Source of the DNA: JAZDGX01 sp964482205
GTDB taxonomy: Bacteria; Eisenbacteria; RBG-16-71-46; CAIMUX01; WJJG01
Assembly: GCA_964482205.1 (NCBI GenBank)
Contig: CAYZWI010000016.1
Location: 1 to 64,000, forward strand
Direction: 5' to 3'
Length of the DNA stretch: 64,000 nt
Under the pieces are notes generated by a model, which was given only the letters and a program-made list of their open reading frames with translations, searched no databases and was not told the origin of the DNA. A program made the position numbers and the translations under genes. Every line of letters begins with the position of its first letter. Position 1 is the stretch's first letter. Of this stretch, positions 36,743 to 46,840 are shown one piece after another.

Positions 36743-36771
36743 TTGACCGCAAGCGGCAAAGGGGCTAGACT
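36743..36771 (+). promoter_or_regulatory. Sigma-70-type promoter of the 2-oxoacid oxidoreductase operon
   Basis: TTGACC, 17 bp, TAGACT; predicted start near 36778, 71 bases before the ferredoxin gene. Divergent from the ubiA promoter; the 130 bases between them hold no gene. Confidence 0.75.
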
Positions 36772-36848
36772 GATTCGCTTTGCCCAGTCGTGCGCATTTG
36801 CGTGAGCGAGATGGAAGGGCGCGTTGGAACGCCCCGGAGGAACCGCGA

Positions 36849-37112
36849 ATGGCATCGGAAGCACCCGTCCAGAAGACCGCCGGCAAGATCCGTGGATTCG
36901 TGAAGATCCGCGTGGACGAATGCAAAGGCTGCGGCTGCTGCGTGGCCGTCTGTCCCCGCCATGTGCTCGAGCTTTCCGCCGAGCTGAACAGCATGGGCTA
37001 CCACCCGAGCGTCTTCAAGGGCGACGGCTGCATCGCGTGCGGCTTCTGCTTCTACTCGTGCCCTGAGCCGGGCGCGATCACGGTCTATGTGAAGGAAGAC
37101 CACGAGCCGTAG
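36849..37112 (+). CDS. 2x[4Fe-4S] ferredoxin subunit of a 2-oxoacid oxidoreductase
   Basis: An 87-residue ferredoxin. Two clusters are marked by CKGCGCCVAVCP and CIACGFCFYSCP, each C-x2-C-x2-C-x3-CP. This is the delta-type subunit of 2-oxoacid:acceptor oxidoreductases; it carries electrons from the thiamine-dependent active site to ferredoxin. The start ATG 36849 has GGAGGAACC 6 bases upstream; the frame is open further upstream but without a ribosome site. Followed by the alpha and beta-gamma subunit genes (88- and 82-base gaps), so the three form one enzyme. Confidence 0.88.
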   Translation: MASEAPVQKTAGKIRGFVKIRVDECKGCGCCVAVCPRHVLELSAELNSMGYHPSVFKGDGCIACGFCFYSCPEPGAITVYVKEDHEP

Positions 37113-37200
37113 AGCATTGGGCCGGGGACTTGGCGCGCGCGCGAACGATGAAAACGAAAGCGGCGCAAGGCCGGAGGACGAAGGACAAGGGAGAGTCGAG

Positions 37201-38259
37201 ATGGCCAGGGTGATTCTCAAGGGCAACGAAGCCATCGTCCGGGGAGCGATTCTCGCGGGGTGCCGGGCGTACTTCGGGTATCCGATCACGCCGGCGAGCG
37301 AAGTCGCGGAGACCGCCGCGTACTACATGCCGCTCGTGGGCGGCACATTCCTGCAGGCCGAAAGCGAGATCGCGGCGATCAACATGGTCTATGGCGCCGC
37401 GGGCGCGGGCATGCGCGTGATGACGGCCTCTTCGGGCCCGGGGATCAGCCTCAAGATGGAAGGCGTCTCCTACATCGCGGGCGCCGAGCTGCCGTGCGTG
37501 ATCGTCTCGGTGGATCGCGGCGGGCCGGGCCTGGGCAACATCGCCCCCGAGCAGGGCGACTATCATCAGGTCGTGTGGGGCGGTGGGCACGGCAACTACA
37601 AGAACATCGTGCTCGCGCCCAATTCCGTGCAGGAGATGTCGGACCTGACGATGCTTGCCTTCGATCTGGCTGACAAGTATCGCAATCCCGTCTTCGTGCT
37701 TACCGACGGCGCGATCGGCCAGATGATGGAGCCGGTCGAGTTCCCTTCGCAGACGGCGACGCCGCCCGCGAAGGAATGGGCGATCGGTGTGGGCGCGCGC
37801 GCGCGCCAGAATCTCATCTCCTCGATCTACCTCGACGCCGACGAGCTCGAGGCGCACAACCGTCACTTGATGGAGAAGTACGCGCGCATCAACGAAGCGG
37901 AAGTGCGCTACGAGACCTTCCAGATCGACGATGCCGAACTGGTGGTCGTCGCCTTCGGGATCGTCTCGCGGGTGGTGCGCTCGGTGATCGAGACCGTGCG
38001 GCCGCGCGGTCTGAAGGTCGGAATGCTGCGCCCGCAGACGCTCTGGCCGTTCCCCGAGGCCGCGCTCGTCAGGCTCGCGGAGAAGCCGGGCGTGCGTCAT
38101 TTCCTGAGCGTGGAGATGAGCGACGGGCAGATGGTCAAGGATGTGAAGCTCGCGGTTCTCGGGCGCAAGCCGGTCTCCTTCTATGGACGCACCGGCGGGC
38201 ACATCCCGACCGAGACGGAGCTGGCGGCGGAATTCGAGCGGTTGCTGGCGAAGCGGTAG
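37201..38259 (+). CDS. 2-oxoacid:ferredoxin oxidoreductase alpha subunit
   Basis: A 352-residue alpha subunit. It opens with LKGNEAIVRGAILAGCRAYFGYPITPASE and continues with the pyrimidine-binding-type fold (AESEIAAINMVYGAAGAG, TASSGPGISLKMEG), matching VorB/KorA. It oxidatively decarboxylates a 2-oxoacid (2-oxoglutarate or a branched-chain 2-oxoacid) with CoA and ferredoxin; the sequence does not fix which. Start ATG 37201 follows GGGAGAG. It lies between the ferredoxin subunit and the fused beta-gamma subunit. Confidence 0.9.
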   Translation: MARVILKGNEAIVRGAILAGCRAYFGYPITPASEVAETAAYYMPLVGGTFLQAESEIAAINMVYGAAGAGMRVMTASSGPGISLKMEGVSYIAGAELPCVIVSVDRGGPGLGNIAPEQGDYHQVVWGGGHGNYKNIVLAPNSVQEMSDLTMLAFDLADKYRNPVFVLTDGAIGQMMEPVEFPSQTATPPAKEWAIGVGARARQNLISSIYLDADELEAHNRHLMEKYARINEAEVRYETFQIDDAELVVVAFGIVSRVVRSVIETVRPRGLKVGMLRPQTLWPFPEAALVRLAEKPGVRHFLSVEMSDGQMVKDVKLAVLGRKPVSFYGRTGGHIPTETELAAEFERLLAKR

Positions 38260-38341
38260 CATTTCGCCGGCGGCGCATCGGAGATTCCCGGCCGGCCGGC
38301 GTGACGAATAGCGAGGTTTCGGCCCACGAGGGAGAACGGCG

Positions 38342-39784
38342 ATGAAGGTCAAGTTCGAAAAGCCCAAGAGCTTCTACGAGGTCTATCACCGCAAGGCCGG
38401 GGGCGACCAGACGGTCGTGCACTACTGCCCGGGATGCGGGCACGGCAATGTGCACAAGATGATCGCCGAATCGCTCGTCGAACTGGGCGTGCAGGATCGC
38501 ACGATCTTCGTAAGCCCGGTGGGTTGCAGCGTGTTCGCGTACTACTACTTCGACACCGGGAACATCCAGGCCGCGCATGGCCGCGCGCCCGCGGTCGCCA
38601 CCGGCGTGAAGCGCTCGCATCCCGACTCGATCGTGGTCTCGTATCAGGGCGACGGCGATCTGGGCGCGATCGGAACGGCCGAGATCGTGCACGCCGCCAA
38701 TCGCGGCGAGAAGATCACGGTGGTCTTCATCAACAACGCGATCTACGGCATGACAGGTGGCCAGATGGCGCCGACCACGCTCGAAGGCCAGCGCACGACC
38801 ACCACGCCCTACGGACGCAAGCCCTCCAACGAAGGCTATCCGGTGCGCGTGGCCGAACTCATCAACGCTCTGCAGGCGCCGGTCTACATCGAACGCGTTG
38901 CCCTCACCGATGCCAAGAACATCGCCAAGGTGCGCCGCGCGATCCACAAGGCGCTCACCTATCAGAAAGAGAACAAGGGCTTCAGCCTGGTCGAGGTCCT
39001 CTCGCCTTGTCCCACGGGTTGGGGCGTGCATCCCACGCAAGCGCGCGAGTGGATCCACGAGGCGATGGAACCGGTCTTCCCGCTCGGCTGCCTGCGCGAT
39101 CGCGGGGCCGAAATCGAAGCGAGCGCGCTCGAGCCGCGGCCCTTCATCGGCGAGAACCTGCACCAGATTCTCGAAGTCCCCACGCGCGAAGAGAGGTCGG
39201 AAGAGGCGGGTCAGGCCTCCATGGATCATCTGCCCCAGGCGCTTCGCGATCCGCGCTTCAAGATCGCGGGCTTCGGGGGCCAGGGCGTGCTGCTGCTGGG
39301 CCTGGGGGTCGCCTCGGTGGGCATGAAGCTGGGGTACCAGGTTTCCTGGCTGCCTTCCTACGGTCCGGAAATGCGCGGCGGGACGGCCAACTGCAGCGTG
39401 CGCGTCTCCGGCCGCATGATCGGCGCGCCCACGGTCGCCGAGGCCGACATCCTCGTCGCGTTCAACAAGCCTTCGCTCACGAAATTCGAGCCCGACGTCA
39501 AGCCGGGCGGCATGATCTTCTACGACAGTTCCTTGATTGACCGCGCGCCGGAGCGGGGAGATATTATCGCCGTGGCGGTGCCGGCCACCAAGTTGGCGGA
39601 CGAGCTGGGCAACACGAAGGCGGCCAACATGGTGATGTTCGGGGCGATCGTCGAGAAGACCGGGCTCTTCAAGGAAGAGCAGGTCCGGCGGCACCTCGGA
39701 TCGTTCATCAAGAAAAAGAAGCTCATCCCGCTCAACGAAGAGGCCGTGCAGAAAGGCGCGCAGTACATCCGCTCGCTGGCCTGA
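38342..39784 (+). CDS. 2-oxoacid:ferredoxin oxidoreductase, fused beta-gamma subunit
   Basis: A 480-residue fusion. Residues 1-270 are the thiamine diphosphate-binding beta subunit (CPGCGHGNVHKM, GDGDLGAIGTAE, then FINNAIYGMTGGQ). Residues about 300-480 are the gamma subunit (FKIAGFGGQGVLLLGLGV, MRGGTANCSVRVS). In many KGOR/VOR enzymes these are separate genes; the fusion keeps a linker of about 30 residues (EVPTREERSEEAGQAS). Last gene of the operon with ferredoxin and alpha subunits. CoA acylation and electron transfer to ferredoxin are the expected roles; substrate 2-oxoglutarate or branched-chain oxoacids. Confidence 0.9.
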   Translation: MKVKFEKPKSFYEVYHRKAGGDQTVVHYCPGCGHGNVHKMIAESLVELGVQDRTIFVSPVGCSVFAYYYFDTGNIQAAHGRAPAVATGVKRSHPDSIVVSYQGDGDLGAIGTAEIVHAANRGEKITVVFINNAIYGMTGGQMAPTTLEGQRTTTTPYGRKPSNEGYPVRVAELINALQAPVYIERVALTDAKNIAKVRRAIHKALTYQKENKGFSLVEVLSPCPTGWGVHPTQAREWIHEAMEPVFPLGCLRDRGAEIEASALEPRPFIGENLHQILEVPTREERSEEAGQASMDHLPQALRDPRFKIAGFGGQGVLLLGLGVASVGMKLGYQVSWLPSYGPEMRGGTANCSVRVSGRMIGAPTVAEADILVAFNKPSLTKFEPDVKPGGMIFYDSSLIDRAPERGDIIAVAVPATKLADELGNTKAANMVMFGAIVEKTGLFKEEQVRRHLGSFIKKKKLIPLNEEAVQKGAQYIRSLA

Positions 39785-39854
39785 CGGCCGGAGCGTCTGC
39801 GGTCGCCGCCCGGATCGCGCCGATGCCTGATGTTCGCCAGGGAGGGTGTCAGGG

Positions 39855-40280
39855 ATGAAGCGCACCGTCCTGGTCGTCGAGGAGCACCCGCTTCTGCGCC
39901 GCGCCTATGCGCGGGTTCTCTGCCGTGCCGGCTATGAGGCCCGCGAAGTTGCCCCCGCCGAAGAGATCGAAACCGTGCTCGCCGTGGCTCGCGCCGACGC
40001 GATCGTGCTCGATCCCGACGCGCATGCAGGCCGCGGACGCGAGATCGCGCAACGCGCGCTGCGGGTGGATTCCGGGATCGCGATCGTGTTTCTGCTCTCC
40101 AGCCGCGTGCAGGGTGGAGCCGATTTCTCCACCTGGGTCGCGGATGCGTGCGTCTCGCGCACGCAGGGCCCGGAAGGCATTTTGAGCGCGCTGCGTGCGC
40201 TGCTTCCGCCCACCGATCGGAAGCCCGCCAAGACGCGCGCGACCCGTCCTAACCCCCGGCCAGTATCCTCTCGCGCATGA
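39855..40280 (+). CDS. Stand-alone response-regulator receiver-like protein
   Basis: A 141-residue protein with a receiver (CheY-like) pattern: VLVVEEHPLLRRAYARVL at the start and AIVLDPDAHAGRG at the position of the phospho-acceptor Asp. The first acidic pair is EE rather than DD, and the usual Thr/Lys switch positions are not clear, so it may be a weakly phosphorylated or pseudo-receiver. The C-terminal 20 residues are a basic tail. ATG 39855 lies 8 bases after GGAGGGTG. It ends inside the convergent gene 40249-40761 with a 32-base overlap. Confidence 0.62.
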   Translation: MKRTVLVVEEHPLLRRAYARVLCRAGYEAREVAPAEEIETVLAVARADAIVLDPDAHAGRGREIAQRALRVDSGIAIVFLLSSRVQGGADFSTWVADACVSRTQGPEGILSALRALLPPTDRKPAKTRATRPNPRPVSSRA

Positions 40281-40761
40281 TGAGATGCTCGTCGAGACGG
40301 TGAAGCAGCTCGCCCAGCTCGCGCAGATGCTTGCGCACCGTGCGCGGAGCGGTCGATAGCCGCGTCCCTTGCTCCACATGCGCCTGCGTTTCCTCGAGGT
40401 CCTGGAAGATCAGGAGATCCGCTTCGAGTACGCGCTCGAGCGTGACTTCCGCCACGCGCTCGGTTTCGAAGAAGCCCGCGAGGTGCCCAGGCGCGAGGCG
40501 CACATTGTGCGAAGAGGCGAGCAGTCGCGCGCGATGGTCTCCGAGAAGCGCGAGCGAATCCTCGGGCACGCGCGCGGTCCACTGCGTGGAGAGATGCTCG
40601 ATCGCGTGCAATAGGACATCGATCTCGCGGCAGACCCGCGCGCGCAAACGCGAGTCTTCCCCGCGGCGAAGCTCGGGGCTGCGATAGCCGTGATACCCGG
40701 GGACGAGATAGGCGAGATTCTCGAGGAAACGCAATCCGCCCGGGCTTTGAGACGCGTGCAT
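40249..40761 (-). CDS. Hypothetical helical protein
   Basis: A 170-residue soluble helical protein starting at ATG 40761 (GGAG 10 bases upstream). It begins with a GLRFLENLAYLVPGYHGYRSPELRRGEDSRLR segment (read in parts) rich in aromatic residues and continues as amphipathic helices with two His-rich stretches near the end. No family is recognised. Convergent and overlapping with the receiver-like gene. Upstream (to 41368) is a 607-base intergenic region with an inverted repeat. Confidence 0.6.
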   Translation of the reverse strand: MHASQSPGGLRFLENLAYLVPGYHGYRSPELRRGEDSRLRARVCREIDVLLHAIEHLSTQWTARVPEDSLALLGDHRARLLASSHNVRLAPGHLAGFFETERVAEVTLERVLEADLLIFQDLEETQAHVEQGTRLSTAPRTVRKHLRELGELLHRLDEHLIMRERILAGG

Positions 40762-40986
40762 GGATGCTGATCTCCGCGGCGGCGGCCGGACGCAGCCGGC
40801 CAGGCTCTCCGTCGCTCGCTTCGGCGACTCGCGCGTCGGTGGTGCCGACGGTGCGTCGCCCAAGCGCGTTCTCTCGCAAGCGCACATCTCCCTGGCCCGA
40901 TGCCGGCCGACGCGCCCGCGGGCGGGGGCCCCGAGGGAGGGACGGCGGCGACGGGGGTGGGGTGCAAGAGCCGTTCCCTCCTGGTT

Positions 40987-41144
40987 GTGGGTCGAAGATT
41001 CGTGGGGACTGGTGGACAATTGATTTGCTTCCAAGAAGTTGCGGGGATATTGGGTTGCGGGCAGGCAAACGCCCGGTCAAAAGCGATCTAATGCTCTTTC
41101 GCGCAAAGCGTTGACGGGTGGTAGATCCCGAATCTTCGACCCAC
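40987..41144. repeat. 16-bp inverted repeat spanning the upstream region of the NtrC-like gene
   Basis: GTGGGTCGAAGATTCG at 40987-41002 is the exact reverse complement of CGAATCTTCGACCCAC at 41129-41144. A third, near-identical copy (CGAATTTCCGACCCAC) lies at 42922-42937 after the regulator gene. The bases between (41003-41128) are AT-richer than average and contain no gene. Confidence 0.75.
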
Positions 41145-41368
41145 TAGGGGGTGCCCGGGCGAATCCTGAGCGTCGTGGCCGCGGGAGAAACGCAGAACAC
41201 CCTTGCATCCTGCATGTCGTCGTTCGAAGCGCGCCGAAGGGAGTGCGGAAGACCGGGTGGGGTGGCCCGTCGCCGGATCATCGCTTGCAGAGAGCGGCAA
41301 AGTGTCGCGAAATCGACGGGCGTGATGTGGTCTTGCGTCGGCGAACCAACGGTTGATCGGGAGATCTC

Positions 41369-42859
41369 GTGGCGCGAAGAGCAGACAGCGAGGCGCGGCC
41401 GGCCGTTCTCGTCGTGACCGACGACGAGAGCGAAGGCGCGCGCATTCGGGCGAGCCTGGCGGAGGCCGGATACGAATGCGTCGTCGTGAACGATCGCGAA
41501 GCGGCCGTGAATGTGATCGACTCGGCCGCCGTCGACGCCGTGGTCACGCGTCTTCGAACTCCGCGGATCGCAGGCCTGCAACTGCTCACCCTCGCGCGCG
41601 CGCGCAATCCGGAGGCGGGCGGCATCCTGATCCTGGATCCCGGCGAAGAGGACGCCGCCATGCGCGCGGTGGAGCGCGGAGTGGTCGACTTCGAAACGCG
41701 GCCGGTGCGCGCGGAGAGGATCGTCCTTGCGGTGAGCATTATCGCGAGCCAACAACGCGCCGTCGCGGAAATCGCGCGGCTCAACCGGAGACTGGACGAG
41801 CGCTACGGATTCGCCGGCATCGTCGGCACGACGGGCGTGACCGAACGAGTGATTTCGCGCCTCAAGGAAATCGCGCCTCTCGATGCGAGCGTGCTCCTCG
41901 TGGGCGAGCCGGGCACGGGCAAGGAACTGATCGCGCAGGTGATTCATCAGAACAGCACACGCCGCAACGGCCCCTTCGTCAAAGCCGATTGCGCGGCATT
42001 TTCCGCCCGGCTGCTCGCGCAAGAGCTCTTTGGTGTGGGTGAGCGCGGGGGACGCGAGCGCAAGCGCGGACGGTTCGAGCTGGCCGCCGAAGGGACGCTC
42101 TTTCTCGATGCCATCGCGGCCGCGCCGACGGATCTGCAGGCACGCATCGCGGAGATCTTGAGGACGCGCCAGCTGCGTTCCAGCCTGAACGAACCGCCGA
42201 TCGAGGTGGATGTCCGGTTGATCGCTTCCAGCGAGATCGACCTGGAAGGACTCGTCGAGGCGGGGCAATTCCACGAGGGTCTGCATCAGATATTGAACGA
42301 AGCGCGCGTCGAAGTCCCGCCGCTTCGGCACCGGCGGCGCGATGTGAGCGAACTGGCGCGGCATTTTCTGGACGAGTTCCTGGGCGACCGCGCCGCGCGG
42401 GTTGGGATTGGGCGCGATGCGCTCGATCGTCTGGAGGCGTTCGACTGGCCCGACAATGTGCGCGAGCTGCGTGAAGTGATGCGGGAGCTGAGCCGGCGTG
42501 TCGCCATCGGCGGGCTATCGACGATCGGGCTCGACGATCTTCCGGCGGAGATTCGCGAACGCAAGGCGAGAGGCGGAGAGCTGCTCTTCCGCGCCGGAAC
42601 ATCGCTCGAGGAAATGGAGCGCCGGTTGATCGAGGAGACGCTCCGGCTGACCAGAGGAAATCGCGAGCGGGCCGCCGAAATGCTGGGAATGGGAGTCCGC
42701 ACGCTGTACCGGAAGATCAAGGAAGGAGGCGGGGGCGAGCACCAGGGGGCGGCCGCAAAGGGAACGGGCCAGCGAGGCGGAGCCCCCAGAAGCGGAAAAG
42801 GAAAGGGAAGAAAGGAAGACGGAAGAAAAAGAAGGGGAAGGCCCAGCCATCCGGATTGA
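41369..42859 (+). CDS. Degenerate NtrC-family regulator (receiver-AAA-HTH)
   Basis: A 496-residue protein with the layout receiver (10-125), AAA+ (150-390) and Fis-type HTH (about 430-451, GNRERAAEMLGMGVRTLYRK), plus a basic tail. Several functional residues are lost. The receiver has VVTRLRTP where DlxMP is expected, so no phospho-acceptor. GAFTGA is replaced by GVGERGGRERKRG (about 222-234), so it should not contact sigma-54. Walker B reads LFLDAI instead of LDEI. The arginine-finger segment FREDLYYRL is FHEGLHQIL. Walker A (GEPGTGKE, 179-186) is kept. Start GTG 41369 after GGGAGA. Likely a DNA-binding regulator that uses sigma-70 or acts as a repressor. Confidence 0.85.
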   Translation: MARRADSEARPAVLVVTDDESEGARIRASLAEAGYECVVVNDREAAVNVIDSAAVDAVVTRLRTPRIAGLQLLTLARARNPEAGGILILDPGEEDAAMRAVERGVVDFETRPVRAERIVLAVSIIASQQRAVAEIARLNRRLDERYGFAGIVGTTGVTERVISRLKEIAPLDASVLLVGEPGTGKELIAQVIHQNSTRRNGPFVKADCAAFSARLLAQELFGVGERGGRERKRGRFELAAEGTLFLDAIAAAPTDLQARIAEILRTRQLRSSLNEPPIEVDVRLIASSEIDLEGLVEAGQFHEGLHQILNEARVEVPPLRHRRRDVSELARHFLDEFLGDRAARVGIGRDALDRLEAFDWPDNVRELREVMRELSRRVAIGGLSTIGLDDLPAEIRERKARGGELLFRAGTSLEEMERRLIEETLRLTRGNRERAAEMLGMGVRTLYRKIKEGGGGEHQGAAAKGTGQRGGAPRSGKGKGRKEDGRKRRGRPSHPD

Positions 42860-42921
42860 CCTGCCTTCAAGCAAGAGCCTCGCAAGCATTTCAGCTCCAA
42901 TAACTTCACTGAAACAAAGCC

Positions 42922-42937
42922 CGAATTTCCGACCCAC
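42922..42937 (+). repeat. Third copy of the CGAATnTnCGACCCAC element
   Basis: Same element as the inverted pair at 40987 and 41129, with two mismatches; like the first copy it is followed by AA and GGAGG. It lies 63 bases after the degenerate NtrC gene. Confidence 0.65.
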
Positions 42938-43203
42938 AACGGGGAGGAAGTATCCTGCCATTTTGGCAGTCGACTTCGCAATGCTCTGTTCTCGATTCTC
43001 CTCCTACTCCTCGAATGGCTGGCTAGCTCCTCGAATGGTCCCCTTAGTTCGTTCCAAACTGGAACACAAACCGATTCAGAATGGTTCGATTCTCGGCCCA
43101 TGGATCGAGAGCAGTTTGGACCCGCCGTGATAGCAAGGCGGGCGAGAAGCGCATTTGATTGCAAAAATAGTGATTAGAACTTCTTGGCATCTGCCTGTCA
43201 GTA

Positions 43204-43219
43204 TGGCACGCTTCTGGCC
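43204..43219 (+). promoter_or_regulatory. Sigma-54-like promoter upstream of groESL
   Basis: TGGCACGCTTCTGGCC keeps the invariant GG and GC ten bases apart and the TGGCACG half; only the TTGC half is altered to TGGC. It sits in an AT-rich stretch that contains the palindrome GTTCCA-AAC-TGGAAC at 43051-43065. Predicted start near 43230, 270 bases before groES. A 45-codon frame starting at GTG 43229 fills part of that leader but has no ribosome site. Confidence 0.5.
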
Positions 43220-43499
43220 TGTCAGGCCGTGTCGTCACGGTTCACCTATCGCGAACGCGGCGGCTGGATTCGCATCGTCGATTTCCTTCCCGAAAAAACG
43301 GAATCGATTCGCGAGGCCCTGGCTTCGTTGAGCAGAGGATGGGGGCGACGCACCGAGAGAGGTTGAGGCGATGGAGCGCAAGAAGGTTCGAGGCAAGACA
43401 CCGCAGACATCGGCAAGAGGTTCGATGAGATCGGCTGCGAAGGCCGGAGCCGCCGCGGAGCGGCGCGGGATTTCAGCCGGGGACATGGGAGGAGGAGTC

Positions 43500-43805
43500 A
43501 TGAAGACGAAGTTTCGTCCGATCGGAGACAGGATTCTCGTGAAGCGTCTCGACGAGGACAAGGAGCAGCGCACCAAGGGCGGCATCATCATCCCCGACAC
43601 CGCCAAGGAAAAGCCCATGGAAGGCCGCGTCGAGGCAGTCGGCCCCGGCCGCCGGACGGATGACGGCAAGCTGCAGAAGATCGAGCTCCAGGTGGGACAG
43701 CGGGTCCTGATCGGCAAGTACTCGGGCACCGAAGTCAAGATCGAGGGCGAGGAATACGTGATCATGCGCGAGGACGATGTCCTCGGCATCATCGAGCAGT
43801 CGTAG
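43500..43805 (+). CDS. groES: Co-chaperonin GroES
   Basis: A 101-residue GroES. It opens with FRPIGDRILVKRLDEDK and has the mobile-loop and roof pattern (KGGIIIPDTAKEKPMEG, VLIGKYSGTEVK, EDDVLGII). It caps GroEL for protein folding. Start ATG 43500 has GGAGGAGG 4 bases upstream; the frame is open to ATG 43371 and would add a basic 43-residue extension unknown in the family, so I reject it. No CIRCE element (TTAGCACTC-N9-GAGTGCTAA) is seen. The 168-base gap to groEL holds two direct copies of GATCCGAAGACRCAAGCACT. Confidence 0.96.
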   Translation: MKTKFRPIGDRILVKRLDEDKEQRTKGGIIIPDTAKEKPMEGRVEAVGPGRRTDDGKLQKIELQVGQRVLIGKYSGTEVKIEGEEYVIMREDDVLGIIEQS

Positions 43806-43973
43806 GGAGAGTCGCAAGAAGCAGTCGTGAGGCTCGGTCGCCCGGTGCCGAGACGCACTCGAGCGCGAAAGCGCCGATCCGAAGACGCAAGCACTGATCC
43901 GAAGACACAAGCACTATCGTGGGGCTTCCGCCGAAGAGGCGGGTCGTCTGATTCGAACGAGAGGAGGCTGACA

Positions 43974-45608
<1,635 letters not shown>

Positions 45609-45662
45609 AAGTGCGTGCGCGGGCGCGCGTTTGATCGCGCGCGACCGCGCAGACGCAAGCCA

Positions 45663-45708
45663 CGAGAACCGCTCGTCCTCGCATGAGGACGGGCGGTTCT
45701 CGCTTTTT
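45663..45708 (+). terminator. Intrinsic terminator of groESL
   Basis: CGAGAACCGC..GTCCTC pairs with GAGGAC..GCGGTTCTCG around GCAT, followed by a T-run (45704-45708), 55 bases after the groEL stop. Confidence 0.92.
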
Positions 45709-45876
45709 CCCGTTGCCTGTCCATGAAACGGGAGCAGAATCGGCATCTCGGCAGGTGGCGAACAACGTGAGCGCCGCCGATGGGTGCCGTCTGGAGCGCA
45801 TGCCGGACGGTCAGTGGTGCAGGAATGCGACCGCGGCCAACAACCACCATGCTTTACCTGACGCGAGACTGCAAAG

Positions 45877-46358
45877 ATGGAATTGGAGGAAGCCAGGGAG
45901 CGCTTGAAGGCCATTGAGCCGGCCCTGGCGGGTGTCCCGTTTGTCGAGTTTCACATCTTCGAGCGGAAAGGCCGAGCCTTGCACTTGGGCATGACTGCGC
46001 GCTTCCATGAGTGTGCAAAAAGGAGGGGGTCTGGCGTTCGCGGGAAATGCTCACCGCGCTCAAGAACGCGGCTTACGGATTCGATGAGCGGCAGAGCAGA
46101 AGCCTGGGTGGGCGCAATGGGATTTTCATCATCGACCGTGATTTCCACCGCCCCAACGAGATGATGGCCAAGCTGTTCGATCGCTTTCTGGACCGGCGTG
46201 GCAGTGGCGCCCAGGAACTGGCTGATGCCTTGGCGACGCCGCTGCCGCACCTCTTACCCGTGCGGCTGGTATCGCATCACATGCGGCTGCTCGGGGTGCT
46301 GGCCCGGAAAGCCGACGGGGACTGGCTCGTACTCGTGGACTGCGACCGGACAGAGTAG
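45877..46358 (+). pseudogene. Hypothetical gene split by a frameshift
   Basis: Two frames join into one plausible protein of about 160 residues. The first (from ATG 45877: MELEEARERLKAIEPALAG ... RFHECAK) breaks at about 46019 and the second continues (KEGVWRSREMLTALKNAAYG ... LVLVDCDRTE) to a TAG at 46358. The shift needed is -1, at a run of five A in GCAAAAAGG, followed by GGAGGGGG. Causes could be a real mutation, a sequencing error or programmed slippage at AAAAAG. The protein looks soluble and is not recognised. The lipoprotein gene starts 29 bases later. Confidence 0.55.
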
Positions 46359-46387
46359 GGCGCATCCGAACAATGGAGGAGGTGGAC

Positions 46388-46768
46388 GTGCCAAGGAAAC
46401 GACGACTGTGGGCGATGACCGCACTCTTGATCGCAGCACTCCCGATGCTGTCATCCTGTTCCAAAGGCCCATCGGACGAAGCCATCAAGTCCGCGATAAC
46501 CGAACAACTGAAGCATCAAGTCCCGCTGTCATGGTCTGGTAGCTTGATGGGTGGGAAGGACGCCCAAATTGAGCTCATCGAAATCAAGCAGAAGGGTAAA
46601 TTCAATGATCAGGCCAGATACTGGCCGATCAGAGCGCGTGTCAAGGGCACCTGTGAGGCGGATTTTCTGTTCAAGACCGAGACAAAAGCCTTCGACCAAG
46701 TCGGGGACTTCAAGCTCTATCAGGACGACTACGGAGACTGGAAGGCGTCCATCGAAATGATGCAGTGA
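46388..46768 (+). CDS. Small hypothetical lipoprotein
   Basis: A 126-residue lipoprotein. GTG 46388 is chosen because GGAGGAGG lies 5 bases upstream; ATG 46373 has no such site. The signal peptide (LWAMTALLIAALP) ends in the lipobox MLSSC, and the mature part is about 100 residues with a beta-rich, charged pattern (KDAQIELIEIKQKGKF, RVKGTCEADFLFKTETK). No family is recognised. It lies between the frameshifted gene and the PPC/Ig lipoprotein and may be cotranscribed with both. Confidence 0.65.
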   Translation: MPRKRRLWAMTALLIAALPMLSSCSKGPSDEAIKSAITEQLKHQVPLSWSGSLMGGKDAQIELIEIKQKGKFNDQARYWPIRARVKGTCEADFLFKTETKAFDQVGDFKLYQDDYGDWKASIEMMQ

Positions 46769-46840
46769 TGCGTCGGCCAGCCAACGCTTCCAGCTTCCGC
46801 CGTTCCGCCGCCGCTGGGGGCCGCCTTGGAGGAAATCGTC

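Noticed and set aside
41117..41150. Promoter from TTGACG near 41111
   Set aside because: No -10 box at a suitable distance; the nearby TAGGGG is 28 bp away.
43371..43500. N-terminal extension of GroES from ATG 43371
   Set aside because: GroES starts at the family motif with a strong ribosome site at 43500; the extension is basic, Ala/Ser-rich and unknown in GroES.
43360..43500. CIRCE/HrcA heat-shock operator before groES
   Set aside because: No TTAGCACTC-N9-GAGTGCTAA-like sequence is present.
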